From GWB2-37-7 sp942492835 (lineage in GTDB: Bacteria; Bacillota; Clostridia; Lutisporales; Lutisporaceae): DNA of 64,000 bases. Of this stretch, positions 15,417-24,464 are shown piece after piece; position 1 is the stretch's first letter, and every line of letters begins with the position of its first letter. The stretch spans positions 1,240,001 to 1,304,000 of the forward strand of contig OW818645.1 of NCBI GenBank assembly GCA_942492835.1, given 5' to 3'. The position numbers and the translations under genes were made by a program. The notes under the pieces were generated by a model. That model did not search any database. It worked only from the letters and a program-made list of their open reading frames with translations, and was not told the origin of the DNA.

Positions 15417-17543
15417 TTAGCCTTGGTTGTATTTCAACTGACAAAAAAGTTTTGAGAAGGTTTTTTCTCCATAAGTCTCAAAAAAGACAGTTATATTGTC
15501 GCCGTCCTCCCTAATAACTCTTCCCTCCCCATATTTATCATGCTGCACTAATACCCCATGGCTTTCTATATCCTCTTTAATATTCTGTGGTGCTTCGACA
15601 AATTCCTGTTTCTTTTTGTCTATATTCTGCTTAATTTCTTTTCTAAGAGCTGTCAATCCAGAAGCACGACTTCCATAATCCTCACTTTGTATCAGCTCCT
15701 TTGGTATCAGTCTTAGGAAGGGACTAGGTACTCCATAAACTCCAAAGTCCTCAGGTGAAGTATGATAGGATATCTCCAGATAGTCCTTTGCCCTTGTTAC
15801 TCCTACAAAGAACAATCTTTGCTCTTCCTTTTGTTCCTCTTCATTTCTTGCTAGTGGAATATTACCCATGTTAGCACCAGAAATAAATACATGACTGAAT
15901 TCTAAGCCCTTGGAGGCGTGCAGGGTCATAAACTTTACAGAGTCTTCTTCCTTATGCACTGTTTCCCTTAGAATCTGACTGCCGTATAAAGAAGAAGTAT
16001 TTACAAAATCTCTTATGCCTTCAAAAATTTTTGAGCCTCGAAACTCAATATATTTCCAGATTTCCTTAAGGTATGACATGATAAGCTCCGAATCCTCTTT
16101 AAATGTAATAGAGGTGGGCATAAGATATAAGCTTAAGTCAAAGTAATCAAAAAGCTCTTCTGGTAAAATAACCTCTTTGCTGCTGCACCACTCTTTGAAG
16201 CTCGTTATGCTGCTTATAAGCTTTGAAGCTTCACTGTTTGGACTTGATTTGTTTATCTGTTTATCCGTCATACCTAATCCATATCTATTTTCCTTAAGTA
16301 CAAATATTAAGCTGTCACGGTCATTATTATTCACTGCCGACTTAAGCAATCGTACAAGCCAATAAAGCACAGGTACATCCTTTAGGGTCTTTCTAATTGA
16401 CACTTCATAAGGAACACCTTCTTTAGTGAATACATCTCTAAATACCTCAGCATTCTTTTGCTTGCGATAGAATACTGCAATATCACTAAACCTTAGACCA
16501 TCAGCCACAAGCTTGTTTATAGCTTCACAAAGGTATATGGCTTCGTTAAAGGTGTTATAGTGCTTTTTTATTGTAATAAGCTTTCCTGCATCCCTAATGC
16601 CCTCAAGACCTTGACTGTTCTCCAGCAAAGCTTTTGCTGCATTTAGAATGTTTGAGGTTGATCTATAGTTTATTGGTAAGGTAAGCTCTCTAGCATTATA
16701 TTTACTCTTAAAAACCTCAAAAGAGCTTGCATTGCTCCCTCTCCAAGAGTATATTATCTGGTTTGGATCTCCCACAGCGAAAAGCTTTGCCTTGTTTTTC
16801 CCTAGCACCTCTATAAAATCAAGCTGTACATTGTCACAATCCTGATATTCATCTATTATTATCCATTCCGAATGGAACGGTGATTCTGAAAGCAAGGTTA
16901 TTGAATACTCTATAAGATCATCAAATTCCATGACATTTGCTTTTACCTTCTCACCTTTTAGCACGTTATAAAACTCTCCAAGGTCATCATCATGCTTCAT
17001 ATTTCCATACAGCAGCTTGCCCTGCTTAAGCTTATCCAATCTTTTATGAAGCTTGTTTCTGTACTTTACAGAAAAATTGTTTTCATTTATGACGCGGTCA
17101 TATAACTCTAGTGCCTCATCAGTATCAACTACAGAGAAATTGCTTGTAAAACCTAGCTTATGGATAGGAAGTACACTAGCTAGTAAGGTTCTTGCAACAC
17201 TGTGAAAGGTGCCAAAAAATTTCATATCCTCATCCTTCACATTGCTATCCAATTTCTTTAGACGCTCTTTTATCTCAGAAGCTGCCTTATTTGTAAAAGT
17301 AAGCACTGCCATGCTTTGTAATGCTACACCCTTTACAAAGTGGAGATACATTATTTTATTTATAAGCACTGTAGTCTTGCCGCTTCCTACATGGGCATTC
17401 ACCAGCAGCGCATTGCTGCGATCTATTACTGCCGCCTTCTGATACTCATTTAGCCTTTCATACTCTTTGTCCAGCTCTTCATAAGTTATCTTTTCACTGT
17501 CATCACAGCTATTCTTCAGTTTGCAATATAAGTTCTCCAGCAT
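15417..17543 (-). CDS. UvrD/PcrA-like SF1 helicase
   Basis: The ~708-residue protein has all SF1A helicase motifs: Walker A AHVGSGKTTVL (about residue 55), motif Ib TFHSVA, motif II IIDEYQDCD, motif III VGDPNQIIYSWRGS, motif IV LPINYRSTSNI, and motifs V-VI in LHASKGLEFSHVFISG and FVGVTRAKDYLEI. The C-terminus (VQHDKYGEGRVIREDGD) resembles the Tudor-like RNA-polymerase-binding tail of PcrA. The role is probably 3'-5' unwinding in repair. GTG at 17552 is possible, but ATG 17543 with AGGTGAAG upstream is preferred. It follows the MrfA-like helicase after nine bases, so the two helicases are probably made together. Confidence 0.92.
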   Translation of the reverse strand: MLENLYCKLKNSCDDSEKITYEELDKEYERLNEYQKAAVIDRSNALLVNAHVGSGKTTVLINKIMYLHFVKGVALQSMAVLTFTNKAASEIKERLKKLDSNVKDEDMKFFGTFHSVARTLLASVLPIHKLGFTSNFSVVDTDEALELYDRVINENNFSVKYRNKLHKRLDKLKQGKLLYGNMKHDDDLGEFYNVLKGEKVKANVMEFDDLIEYSITLLSESPFHSEWIIIDEYQDCDNVQLDFIEVLGKNKAKLFAVGDPNQIIYSWRGSNASSFEVFKSKYNARELTLPINYRSTSNILNAAKALLENSQGLEGIRDAGKLITIKKHYNTFNEAIYLCEAINKLVADGLRFSDIAVFYRKQKNAEVFRDVFTKEGVPYEVSIRKTLKDVPVLYWLVRLLKSAVNNNDRDSLIFVLKENRYGLGMTDKQINKSSPNSEASKLISSITSFKEWCSSKEVILPEELFDYFDLSLYLMPTSITFKEDSELIMSYLKEIWKYIEFRGSKIFEGIRDFVNTSSLYGSQILRETVHKEEDSVKFMTLHASKGLEFSHVFISGANMGNIPLARNEEEQKEEQRLFFVGVTRAKDYLEISYHTSPEDFGVYGVPSPFLRLIPKELIQSEDYGSRASGLTALRKEIKQNIDKKKQEFVEAPQNIKEDIESHGVLVQHDKYGEGRVIREDGDNITVFFETYGEKTFSKLFCQLKYNQG

Positions 17544-17552
17544 GTACTTCAC

Positions 17553-20204
17553 CTACTTTACCAATTCATCGTATCTCCTCATAAGCTTTTCTTTAACATC
17601 GCCATTTGCATTTCCAATTGTTTTTACAGCTATATCAAAGCCCTTAGGAGCCTCTACATATCTCTTAATCACATTAACTAATCTATTCTTGTTTGAGCTG
17701 TCTAGCATCCAATCCTCATAGAATTTAAAATCTGTCATAAAAACTAGCACAGACCCTTGAACCTCTACATTTTGTATAGTGCTCAAAAAACTGTTCAAAT
17801 ACTCTCCTTGAGCACGCAGATAGTTAACAAACTCCTGCCATCTTGCTGGCAGCTCATTTAGCTTGCACATATAGTCGATTACTACCTTTGGTGCCTTTTC
17901 TGGCTTCCTTATTTCTTTTGGGGCATCTGCTTTCTCCAGCATACACTTTAAGCCCCAAGCTATAAGCTTCTTATCAAGATGATAATCACCTACACAAGCA
18001 GGACAGCCGCTTTCACAGCGACAATTCTGTACAAGTGTAATTGCATCATTTATAATCTCTCTGCTTAAATCATAAGCCTTCTCTGTAAAACCTAACCCAC
18101 CAGGGTATAAGTCATAGAGTAAAATATGGGATTTTTTTACTTCTCCCCATTCATTTTCTGTGTTAAATACCGTTCCTGACATATCCTCCAAAGTAGACAT
18201 TGTTCTTCTCATAGCGGCATTTAACAGGCTGTGCTTTAACCCGTTGTAGTAATTATATTGAGTATAGGAATTGAACGCCTTATCCACTTCATCATCCACT
18301 GTAAACCACATGCCTTCTGTCTCCAGCTCTTGGAATAATGGCAGTGTAATCCTTTCAAAGCCTAGGTTTTGATGGTTATGGAACTGTACCATTTTATATG
18401 CTGGTACTGCTTCTTTTACCTTTACATCTCCAAAGCTTACTTGTGTACGCTCAATTTCTTGACTCTTAAATTCTCTTACAACTCTAACGTCAGTTTCCAC
18501 AAATGGAACTGTAAAGTAGTTCATGTCAACCGGGAATACGTGAGCTATTCTGTTGGTTATATCAAGACTCTCCACCATATACTGCATACTGTCATGTATG
18601 TATATTGCCTTTGGATGTACCTCATGGAAAGCTAGGTATTCATCCATTTCTGTTATTACAGTGCCTGTCATTTTATTTACAACCTTATAGGTTTTGTTAT
18701 TTATATTTCTCAGACTGTAATCCCCAGCTGGGAATTCATTACCAATCCAAACAAACCTTCCGCAATCGTTTTTTAGCTCTTTTGCTTCTATTAGTACTGG
18801 AACTATTTCTCCTAAGTCAGGGAAAATTGCCGCATCATCCAGACTCAGCGGAAGTTCTGCCGCAGCGGCTCTAACATGCGCTAGCTGTATAAAAAGGTTG
18901 TTCTTATCTATTACAGCGTTCTCCACTCCGCTTTCAAAAAGCCAGTCCTTATTGATTGCCATGTATTGATCATTGGGTGTAACATCCAGAATAAGCACAC
19001 CGTACGATTTGCCCCCACGTCGTCCTGCTCTTCCAAGCTGTTGCCAAAAGGATGCCTTAGTACCTGGAAAGCCAGCAGAAATAACCAAATCCAGCTTTCC
19101 AATATCTATGCCAAGCTCAAGTGCATTTGTGGATACCACTCCTGCCAACTTACCACTAGAAAGCTTGTTTTCTATTTCCTTTCTTTCTTCAGGAGTGTAA
19201 CCTCCTCTATAGCCGCTTACCATGTGAGACAAATTACGACCCAAGGTAGGCTTATTGTCCATGTCTGTGAGCTTATCTCTTACTTCCTTTAGTACAACCT
19301 CAACCTCTCTGCGGGTTTTGCAAAAGGTAATGAACTTAATTCCCTGTTCCACCAGAGAGGGTATAAACTCAGAAGCTTCTGCTTCGGGAGATCTTCTATA
19401 CTGTGTATCTCGAACTAAAGGAGGCTGCCAAAACACAACTGTCTTCTCAGCTGATGGCGATCCATCTCTATCAATTACCTCAAATGGCTCTCCTGATATG
19501 TTCTCTGCAAGCTCTTTTGGGTTGGCAATTGTTGCAGAGCTGCATAGAAACTGTGGACTGCATTTATAGTAATTACATATTCTTCGGAGTCTTCGCATTA
19601 TGTTTGCCATGTGAGAGCCAAAGGCTCCTCTATAGTAGTGAAGCTCGTCAATTATTATAAAGTTCAATCTTGAAAATATATGATTAAAGCCATATACGCT
19701 ATGGTTTGGTATGAAGGAGCTGTTTAACATTTCAGGATTTGTAAGTATGATGTTGGCATTTTTCCTAATTCTAGAGCGTTCATTATTAGGGGTATCCCCA
19801 TCATATATTCCAGCTTGAATCCTCTTAGGTCCAAAATATTCAAGTATTGGAACCAGATTTCTATACTGATCATGAGCTAACGCCTTAGTAGGATATAGAA
19901 ATATTGCTCTTATGGTTGGATCCTCTAGTATCTTTTGTACTACAGGCAGTAAAAAGCTAAGGGTCTTTCCGCTAGAGGTAGAGGTAGTTATAACTATGTT
20001 TTTGCCCTGTTCTGCAGCTTCAAACATCTCTGCCTGATGACAGTAAAGCTGTTCTATCCCCTGACCCTTTAGAAGCTCCTTTAGCTCGCTTGATAGGTTC
20101 GCTGGAAAATCCGCCAGCAAAGCTTGTTTTGCAGGAATTGTCTTCTCTGCAATTATTCTATTTTCAAAGTCTTTCAGGTTTAGTAAACCATCTGTTAATC
20201 CCAT
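17553..20204 (-). CDS. MrfA/YprA-like DEAD/DEAH-box helicase
   Basis: The 883-residue SF2 helicase has Walker A TTSTSSGKTLSF (about residue 80), DELHYYRG (motif II), CSSATIANP (motif III), ALELGIDIG and QQLGRAGRRG (motifs V-VI). The C-terminal DUF1998/MZB region has four clustered cysteines (NCRCESGCPACVGD) that bind zinc. This is the layout of B. subtilis MrfA (YprA), a 3'-5' DNA helicase that repairs mitomycin C damage with the nuclease MrfB. No MrfB gene is seen here; a UvrD-like helicase gene follows directly instead. About 110 extra residues end the protein. It is the first gene of the long minus-strand cluster, with GGAAGGAG and two hairpin elements upstream. Confidence 0.9.
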   Translation of the reverse strand: MGLTDGLLNLKDFENRIIAEKTIPAKQALLADFPANLSSELKELLKGQGIEQLYCHQAEMFEAAEQGKNIVITTSTSSGKTLSFLLPVVQKILEDPTIRAIFLYPTKALAHDQYRNLVPILEYFGPKRIQAGIYDGDTPNNERSRIRKNANIILTNPEMLNSSFIPNHSVYGFNHIFSRLNFIIIDELHYYRGAFGSHMANIMRRLRRICNYYKCSPQFLCSSATIANPKELAENISGEPFEVIDRDGSPSAEKTVVFWQPPLVRDTQYRRSPEAEASEFIPSLVEQGIKFITFCKTRREVEVVLKEVRDKLTDMDNKPTLGRNLSHMVSGYRGGYTPEERKEIENKLSSGKLAGVVSTNALELGIDIGKLDLVISAGFPGTKASFWQQLGRAGRRGGKSYGVLILDVTPNDQYMAINKDWLFESGVENAVIDKNNLFIQLAHVRAAAAELPLSLDDAAIFPDLGEIVPVLIEAKELKNDCGRFVWIGNEFPAGDYSLRNINNKTYKVVNKMTGTVITEMDEYLAFHEVHPKAIYIHDSMQYMVESLDITNRIAHVFPVDMNYFTVPFVETDVRVVREFKSQEIERTQVSFGDVKVKEAVPAYKMVQFHNHQNLGFERITLPLFQELETEGMWFTVDDEVDKAFNSYTQYNYYNGLKHSLLNAAMRRTMSTLEDMSGTVFNTENEWGEVKKSHILLYDLYPGGLGFTEKAYDLSREIINDAITLVQNCRCESGCPACVGDYHLDKKLIAWGLKCMLEKADAPKEIRKPEKAPKVVIDYMCKLNELPARWQEFVNYLRAQGEYLNSFLSTIQNVEVQGSVLVFMTDFKFYEDWMLDSSNKNRLVNVIKRYVEAPKGFDIAVKTIGNANGDVKEKLMRRYDELVK

Positions 20205-20224
20205 AGTAAAATTTAGCTCCTTCC

Positions 20225-20275
20225 TATATATATCGCACTAAACATTTTACATTCATAAAATAGTGCGATATATAT
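20225..20275. repeat. Dispersed hairpin element, copy A
   Basis: Perfect 15-bp stem (20226-20240 with 20261-20275; core TATCGCACTA / TAGTGCGATA) around a centre TTTTACATTCATAAAA that can itself pair. It ends 21 bases before the MrfA-like start, directly before GGAAGGAG. Closely related sequences lie at 45741-45786 and 46395-46445, each upstream of a gene, and a half copy at 33547-33569. Confidence 0.7.
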
Positions 20276-20286
20276 TCCGTTATTCA

Positions 20287-20369
20287 TAGAACACACAAAT
20301 TTCATTACTTTACGTAAAATATATGAAAATAGATCATGTATTTTGTTGTTAATTAATTTGTGTGTTCTA
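20287..20369. repeat. 15-bp perfect inverted repeat TAGAACACACAAATT
   Basis: Left arm 20287-20301 (TAGAACACACAAATT) and right arm 20355-20369 (AATTTGTGTGTTCTA) enclose 53 AT-rich bases. The right arm with its flank (reverse complement) matches 62833-62856 at all but one position over about 24 bases. It lies upstream of copy A and the MrfA-like gene. Confidence 0.6.
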
Positions 20370-20486
20370 TATATAATAAAATTACAATATACCTTTATTT
20401 TAGCATAATAAACTATACATCAAAACAAAGGCTGAATAAATTATTCAGCCTTTGATATATTAATATATATTACTTTCTATTTAATT

Positions 20487-20897
20487 TTAAATCACGTAGG
20501 GTTGTACAAAGCTTGGTATACTTTCTTTACTTCTGCTGCAGCTTATTATAAAGTCTATATTGTATTGTTCTGCAAGCATTTCTAAGTTTTTTATAAAATC
20601 CTGAAGGCACTCATCTTTTGCTTCTGATATTAACTTGTGACCGTCTACATACACTTCTTTAGTGTCATAGTTTTGAGATATTACACCACAGATGAAACCA
20701 TAAAAAGACTTTAAGTTTATCATATTGAATTGACCTGTTTCAATGAACCTTAGCGTTTTGTCCAAATCGTACATATGCCTTTTGTCCCTGTCAATGTAAA
20801 CTACTGAACCATCCGAAGCCTTACTGGCTTCATTTGCCATTGTAATCATTCTTTTTGTTTTGCCTGAACCCTTAATTCCGATAATAAACTTAACCAT
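20487..20897 (-). CDS. Small P-loop NTPase of unknown role
   Basis: The 136-residue protein begins VKFIIGIKGSGKTKRMI, a clean Walker A (GIKGSGKT), and has VVYIDRD and LDFIISCS-like strands: NIDFIISCSRS could supply the Walker B/sensor strand. It is too short for most AAA proteins and looks like a minimal P-loop fold also seen as hypothetical proteins in other Clostridia. Substrate and partners are unknown. It starts at ATG after a CAGGGGG ribosome binding site, is monocistronic and lies between two gene-free stretches. Confidence 0.7.
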   Translation of the reverse strand: MVKFIIGIKGSGKTKRMITMANEASKASDGSVVYIDRDKRHMYDLDKTLRFIETGQFNMINLKSFYGFICGVISQNYDTKEVYVDGHKLISEAKDECLQDFIKNLEMLAEQYNIDFIISCSRSKESIPSFVQPYVI

Positions 20898-21234
20898 TTT
20901 TATTACCCCCTGTCTATTGTTTTAGTCATATTAAGTTGTATTGAATCTCGGAACTTTGTCCGAGATTTTAGAACATGAATTGTAAAGAATTAAGATAAAG
21001 TTTTCTTCATGCTAATAGTTATTAATAATAATTTACTTTAGAACCAATGATTGTAAATCATTTTGGGATTTGGTAATAATTAAGTTCTTAGTTCTATATT
21101 CTATAATTGCTGTTAATTACCTTCTCAATTTTCTAAATTTTATAAATTATTTACAACTCTATATAACTATTAATAGTATTGATTTTATCTGCTAGATTAT
21201 TCACTTTTTACCTAAGATTTGTAAATCTTTTTAT
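20898..21234. other. Gene-free AT-rich stretch with one hairpin
   Basis: No ORF with a ribosome binding site is seen in 337 bases. A 9-bp perfect hairpin AATCTCGGA / TCCGAGATT (20944-20952 and 20959-20967) lies about 50 bases upstream of the P-loop gene, followed by TTTAG on the plus strand. The rest is AT-rich and probably holds the promoter of the P-loop gene and a weak terminator for the peptidase gene (AAGATT / AATCTT near 21220-21235). Confidence 0.45.
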
Positions 21235-22335
21235 CTATACCTCCACCAGCTCTTTAGTGAAGTGATTTAATACCTCTACTCCATCTTCTGTTACAATCAC
21301 CAAGTCTTCTATACGGATACCAAATTCACCTTCTAGATATATCCCTGGCTCGATACTAAAAACCATACCTGGCTTTAGTATTACCTCACTGGTTTCTGTT
21401 ATAAACGGCATTTCATGTACCTCAAGACCTATTCCATGACCAGTTCTATGAAAGAAATACTCCCCATATCCATTATCAGTAATATGCTTTCTTGCGGCAT
21501 AATCTACCTCACAAGCCTTTACTCCAGGCTTTACTTTGTCTATTGCCAACTGTTGAGCTTTCTTAAGTATTTCGTGTACCTTCTTATACTTTTCAGAAGC
21601 TCGACCTATTACAATAGTTCTTGTTGTATCAGAGCAGTAATTGTCAGCTATACAACCAAAATCCATTACTACAGCATCGCCTTCCTTAAGCACTCTATCT
21701 GCTGTATCATAATGAGGTAATGCACTATTTGGTCCTGAGCCGATTATAGTTGGAAAGGATGTGCCTGTAGCCCCTAGTGCCTTCATTTCTCCCTCAAGCA
21801 TATCTTTTACCTCAGTTTCTCTTAATCCAGACTTTATTTTATTCAAAATATTACTTAGTGCTTTATCTGCAATCTGCGAAGCTTTTCTCATTTTATCCGC
21901 TTCAATGCTTGTCTTGCACTGACGTAGCTCTCCTATTACTTCTGCTGCATGAACATATTTAACTCCCTTTAAAGAACTAAATATCTTATCAAAGGCTGTA
22001 AACCACATTGTTTCTTCAATAGCCACAGTACAATCCTGTAAACAATACTTTTCCGCCACAAGCTTTATTAAATCCCGTGGATCCTGATTATCGTTCCAGC
22101 TATATATTTCATCAAACTCTGCTTTCTCTTTTACTTCACTTTCATATAGCTTAGGTACTATGAACACACTTTCTCCAGTATGTACTAAGATATTTATCAG
22201 TAGTCTCTCACCTAGGAAGGTGTTAAAGCCTGTCATATAAAACATGTTTGAAGAGGGGCTTAACACCATTGCTTTTATGTTTTTTGATTTCATAATTTCA
22301 GTTGTTTTTTTCATTACTGATTTGTATTCTTTCAT
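21235..22335 (-). CDS. Xaa-Pro peptidase (M24B, PepQ/PepP-like)
   Basis: The 366-residue protein has the creatinase-type N-terminal domain (about 1-135, with SPSSNMFYMTGFNTFLGER) and the pita-bread metallopeptidase domain. Metal ligands are visible in VVMDFGCIADNYCSDTTRT (two Asp), HRTGHGIGLEVHE (His), FSIEPGIYLEGE (Glu) and FGIRIEDLV (Glu). It should release N-terminal residues before proline or cleave Xaa-Pro dipeptides in the cytoplasm. It has an upstream TATAAT-like box, and no gene follows closely. Confidence 0.93.
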   Translation of the reverse strand: MKEYKSVMKKTTEIMKSKNIKAMVLSPSSNMFYMTGFNTFLGERLLINILVHTGESVFIVPKLYESEVKEKAEFDEIYSWNDNQDPRDLIKLVAEKYCLQDCTVAIEETMWFTAFDKIFSSLKGVKYVHAAEVIGELRQCKTSIEADKMRKASQIADKALSNILNKIKSGLRETEVKDMLEGEMKALGATGTSFPTIIGSGPNSALPHYDTADRVLKEGDAVVMDFGCIADNYCSDTTRTIVIGRASEKYKKVHEILKKAQQLAIDKVKPGVKACEVDYAARKHITDNGYGEYFFHRTGHGIGLEVHEMPFITETSEVILKPGMVFSIEPGIYLEGEFGIRIEDLVIVTEDGVEVLNHFTKELVEV

Positions 22336-22598
22336 TAGTTGACACCCCTTTAAATTTGTATTTAATATTATATTATCAATTTTCTATATGTAATACAAAA
22401 TAAATATATTTATTTGGGTAATTTGAAAATATTGCATCATAATTAATAAAAATTTAAATATGAACATTACAATTTATGATTTATCCCCATTAGGCAGAAA
22501 TAGTATAATAACATGCGAGAATATGTTATAATTTCCATATATGACGAATTAGTGCTATTATTCAAAAATCTATAAAGTGAAGTAGGAGGATACTATTT

Positions 22599-24143
22599 GT
22601 GAAAGATATTATAAAATACTTTTTAGAGCACCCTGAAGTAACTTACTCGGGTATGGGCACCACCCTTTTGTTTACTATATCAGGTATTATTATAAATAGA
22701 TTCAGAAAAAATAAGAATAAGTTTTCATCTGAAGAAATATATAATAATTCAATAAAAATAGGTGATGTAAAGGGCAAGAATCATATACAGAATACTGTAA
22801 ATATTGGCACTAATTTACCTGACATAGATATAGTTCAAGACATGATAAACGAAGCTGATGGACTTCTTGAAAAAGAAAATATTGCAGAAGCAATAGAAAT
22901 ATATAAGTCTATTCTTTCAAGGGTATCCAGTAAAGGCAATCCCAAAATGTACGCACATGTTAAAAATAATTTAGGAACTGCCTATAGTAGTCTATCTGAT
23001 GTAAAAGACAAGGAAGAAAACCTTGCTAAAGCCATAAAAGCCTATGAAGAGGCTTTGAAAGTTTATACAATTGAAAGATACCCCATAAACTATGCTACTA
23101 CCCAGAATAATCTAGGAAATGCCTATAGTAGTCTATCGGATGTAAGAGACAAGGAAGTGAACCTTGCTAAAGCCGTAAAAGCCTATGAAGAGGCTTTGAA
23201 AGTTAGGACAATTGAAAGATACCCCATAGACTATGCTACTACCCAGAATAATCTAGGAAATGCCTATAATAGTCTATCAGATGTAAGAGACAAGGAAGTG
23301 AACCTTACGAAAGCCATAAAAGCCTATGAAGAGGCTTTGAAAGTTAGGACAATTGAAAGATACCCCATAGACTATGCTACTACCCAGAATAATCTAGGAA
23401 ATGCCTATAGTAGGCTATCGGATGTAAGGGACAAGGAAGTGAACCTTGCAAAAGCCGTAAAAGCCTATGAGGAAGCTTTGAAAGTAAGGACAATTGAAAG
23501 ATACCCCATAAACTATGCAATGACCCAGAATAATTTAGGAAATGCCTATGGGAGTCTATCGGATGTAAGAGACAAGGAAGCGAACCTTGCGAAAGCCATA
23601 AAAGCCTATGAAGAGGCTTTGAAAGTTAGGACAATTGAAAGATACCCCATAGACTATGTTACTACCCAGAATAATCTAGGAAATGCCTATAGTAGTCTAT
23701 CGGATGTAAGGGACAAGGAAGTGAACCTTGCTAAAGCCGTAAAAGCCTATGAAGAGGCTTTGAAAATAAGGACAATTGAAAGATACCCCATAGACTATGC
23801 TACTACCCAGAATAATCTAGGAACTGCCTATACTAGTCTATCAGATGTAAAGGATAAGGAAGAGAACCTTGCTAAAGCCGTAAAAGCCTATGAAGAGGCT
23901 TTGAAAATAAGGACAATTGAAAGATACCCTATAGACTATGCTTCTACCCAGAATAATCTAGGAAATGCCTATAGGAGTCTATCGGATGTAAGGGATAAAG
24001 AAGAGAACCTTGATAAAGCCGTAAAAGCCTATGAAGAGGCTTTGAAACAATTTAAAGATACACAGTATACTTATTATCGTAAGCTCGTGAAGCAGAATAT
24101 GGAAAAAGTAGAGTTAAAAAGAAAACGATTAAATATTTCGTAA
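22599..24143 (+). CDS. Membrane-anchored TPR protein with near-identical 47-residue repeats
   Basis: The 514-residue protein starts at GTG behind GTAGGAGG. Residues about 15-34 are a membrane helix (MGTTLLFTISGIIINRF), then comes a polar linker (IKIGDVKGKNHIQN), a single TPR-like helix pair, and from about residue 120 to 500 eight or nine tandem units of 47 residues (TQNNLGNAYSSLSDV, then EENLAKAVKAYEEALK, ERYPIDYAT). The DNA repeats every 141 bp (TACCCAGAATAAT near 23100, 23241, 23382 and so on) with few changes, a sign of recent duplication or gene conversion. Related TPR arrays occur in cyanobacterial and clostridial CHAT or STAND proteins, but no effector domain is present. It is probably a scaffold facing the cytoplasm. 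Monocistronic. Confidence 0.85.
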   Translation: MKDIIKYFLEHPEVTYSGMGTTLLFTISGIIINRFRKNKNKFSSEEIYNNSIKIGDVKGKNHIQNTVNIGTNLPDIDIVQDMINEADGLLEKENIAEAIEIYKSILSRVSSKGNPKMYAHVKNNLGTAYSSLSDVKDKEENLAKAIKAYEEALKVYTIERYPINYATTQNNLGNAYSSLSDVRDKEVNLAKAVKAYEEALKVRTIERYPIDYATTQNNLGNAYNSLSDVRDKEVNLTKAIKAYEEALKVRTIERYPIDYATTQNNLGNAYSRLSDVRDKEVNLAKAVKAYEEALKVRTIERYPINYAMTQNNLGNAYGSLSDVRDKEANLAKAIKAYEEALKVRTIERYPIDYVTTQNNLGNAYSSLSDVRDKEVNLAKAVKAYEEALKIRTIERYPIDYATTQNNLGTAYTSLSDVKDKEENLAKAVKAYEEALKIRTIERYPIDYASTQNNLGNAYRSLSDVRDKEENLDKAVKAYEEALKQFKDTQYTYYRKLVKQNMEKVELKRKRLNIS

Positions 24144-24155
24144 AAATATGTTTTA

Positions 24156-24193
24156 AGCTACCGTAATATTCAGAAATGAATGTTACGGTAGCT
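24156..24193. terminator. Hairpin after the TPR gene, probable terminator
   Basis: AGCTACCGTAATATTCA / TGAATGTTACGGTAGCT with loop GAAA forms a long stem with one mismatch. Only TTTACG follows, so the U-tract is short. Confidence 0.55.
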
Positions 24194-24246
24194 TTACGTC
24201 ACATCGCAAAAATGATGCAATACAACAAACAATATTCACCCCAAAA

Positions 24247-24287
24247 TAGTAGTTGCCAAGAAACATAAGTTTCAAGGCAACATACTA
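24247..24287 (-). terminator. Terminator of the YjfB-like gene
   Basis: GTTGCCAAGAAAC / GTTTCAAGGCAAC with a four-base loop, extended by TAGTA / TACTA, ending next to the stop codon. On the minus strand ACTATTTTGG follows. Confidence 0.6.
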
Positions 24288-24464
24288 CTAGACTGATATG
24301 TCTATATTCTTTCCGAGGTTAGGATTAACGCTAAGCTCCATCATTTTCGTTAAAGCTTGAACATTCTCTTTAGAAGTATCCATAACTTTCTTTGTTAGGG
24401 CAATGCCTACTTGCTGATTAAGAGATGCTTGATTCATAGAGATTGATAATGCTGCTATATCTAT
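24288..24464 (-). CDS. YjfB-like putative motility protein, apparent ATA start
   Basis: The C-terminal 58 codons match the small YjfB family: DIAALSISMNQASLNQQVG, then KKVMDTSKENVQAL and a final NPNLGKNIDISV. The family normally begins M-D-I-A. Here the codon aligned with that Met is ATA (24462-24464), eight bases after AAAGGAG (complement of 24473-24479), which is ideal spacing. No ATG, GTG or TTG lies in the right place; the frame runs on to an ATG at 24611 but that part has no ribosome binding site and does not resemble the family. Either ATA is used as a weak start or an ATG-to-ATA change has silenced the gene. The coding part and terminator are intact. Confidence 0.6.
   Translation of the reverse strand: MDIAALSISMNQASLNQQVGIALTKKVMDTSKENVQALTKMMELSVNPNLGKNIDISV

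Noticed and set aside
18966..19292. Plus-strand ORF of 108 codons within the MrfA-like gene
   Set aside because: Antisense shadow of the helicase; the minus frame has all helicase motifs.
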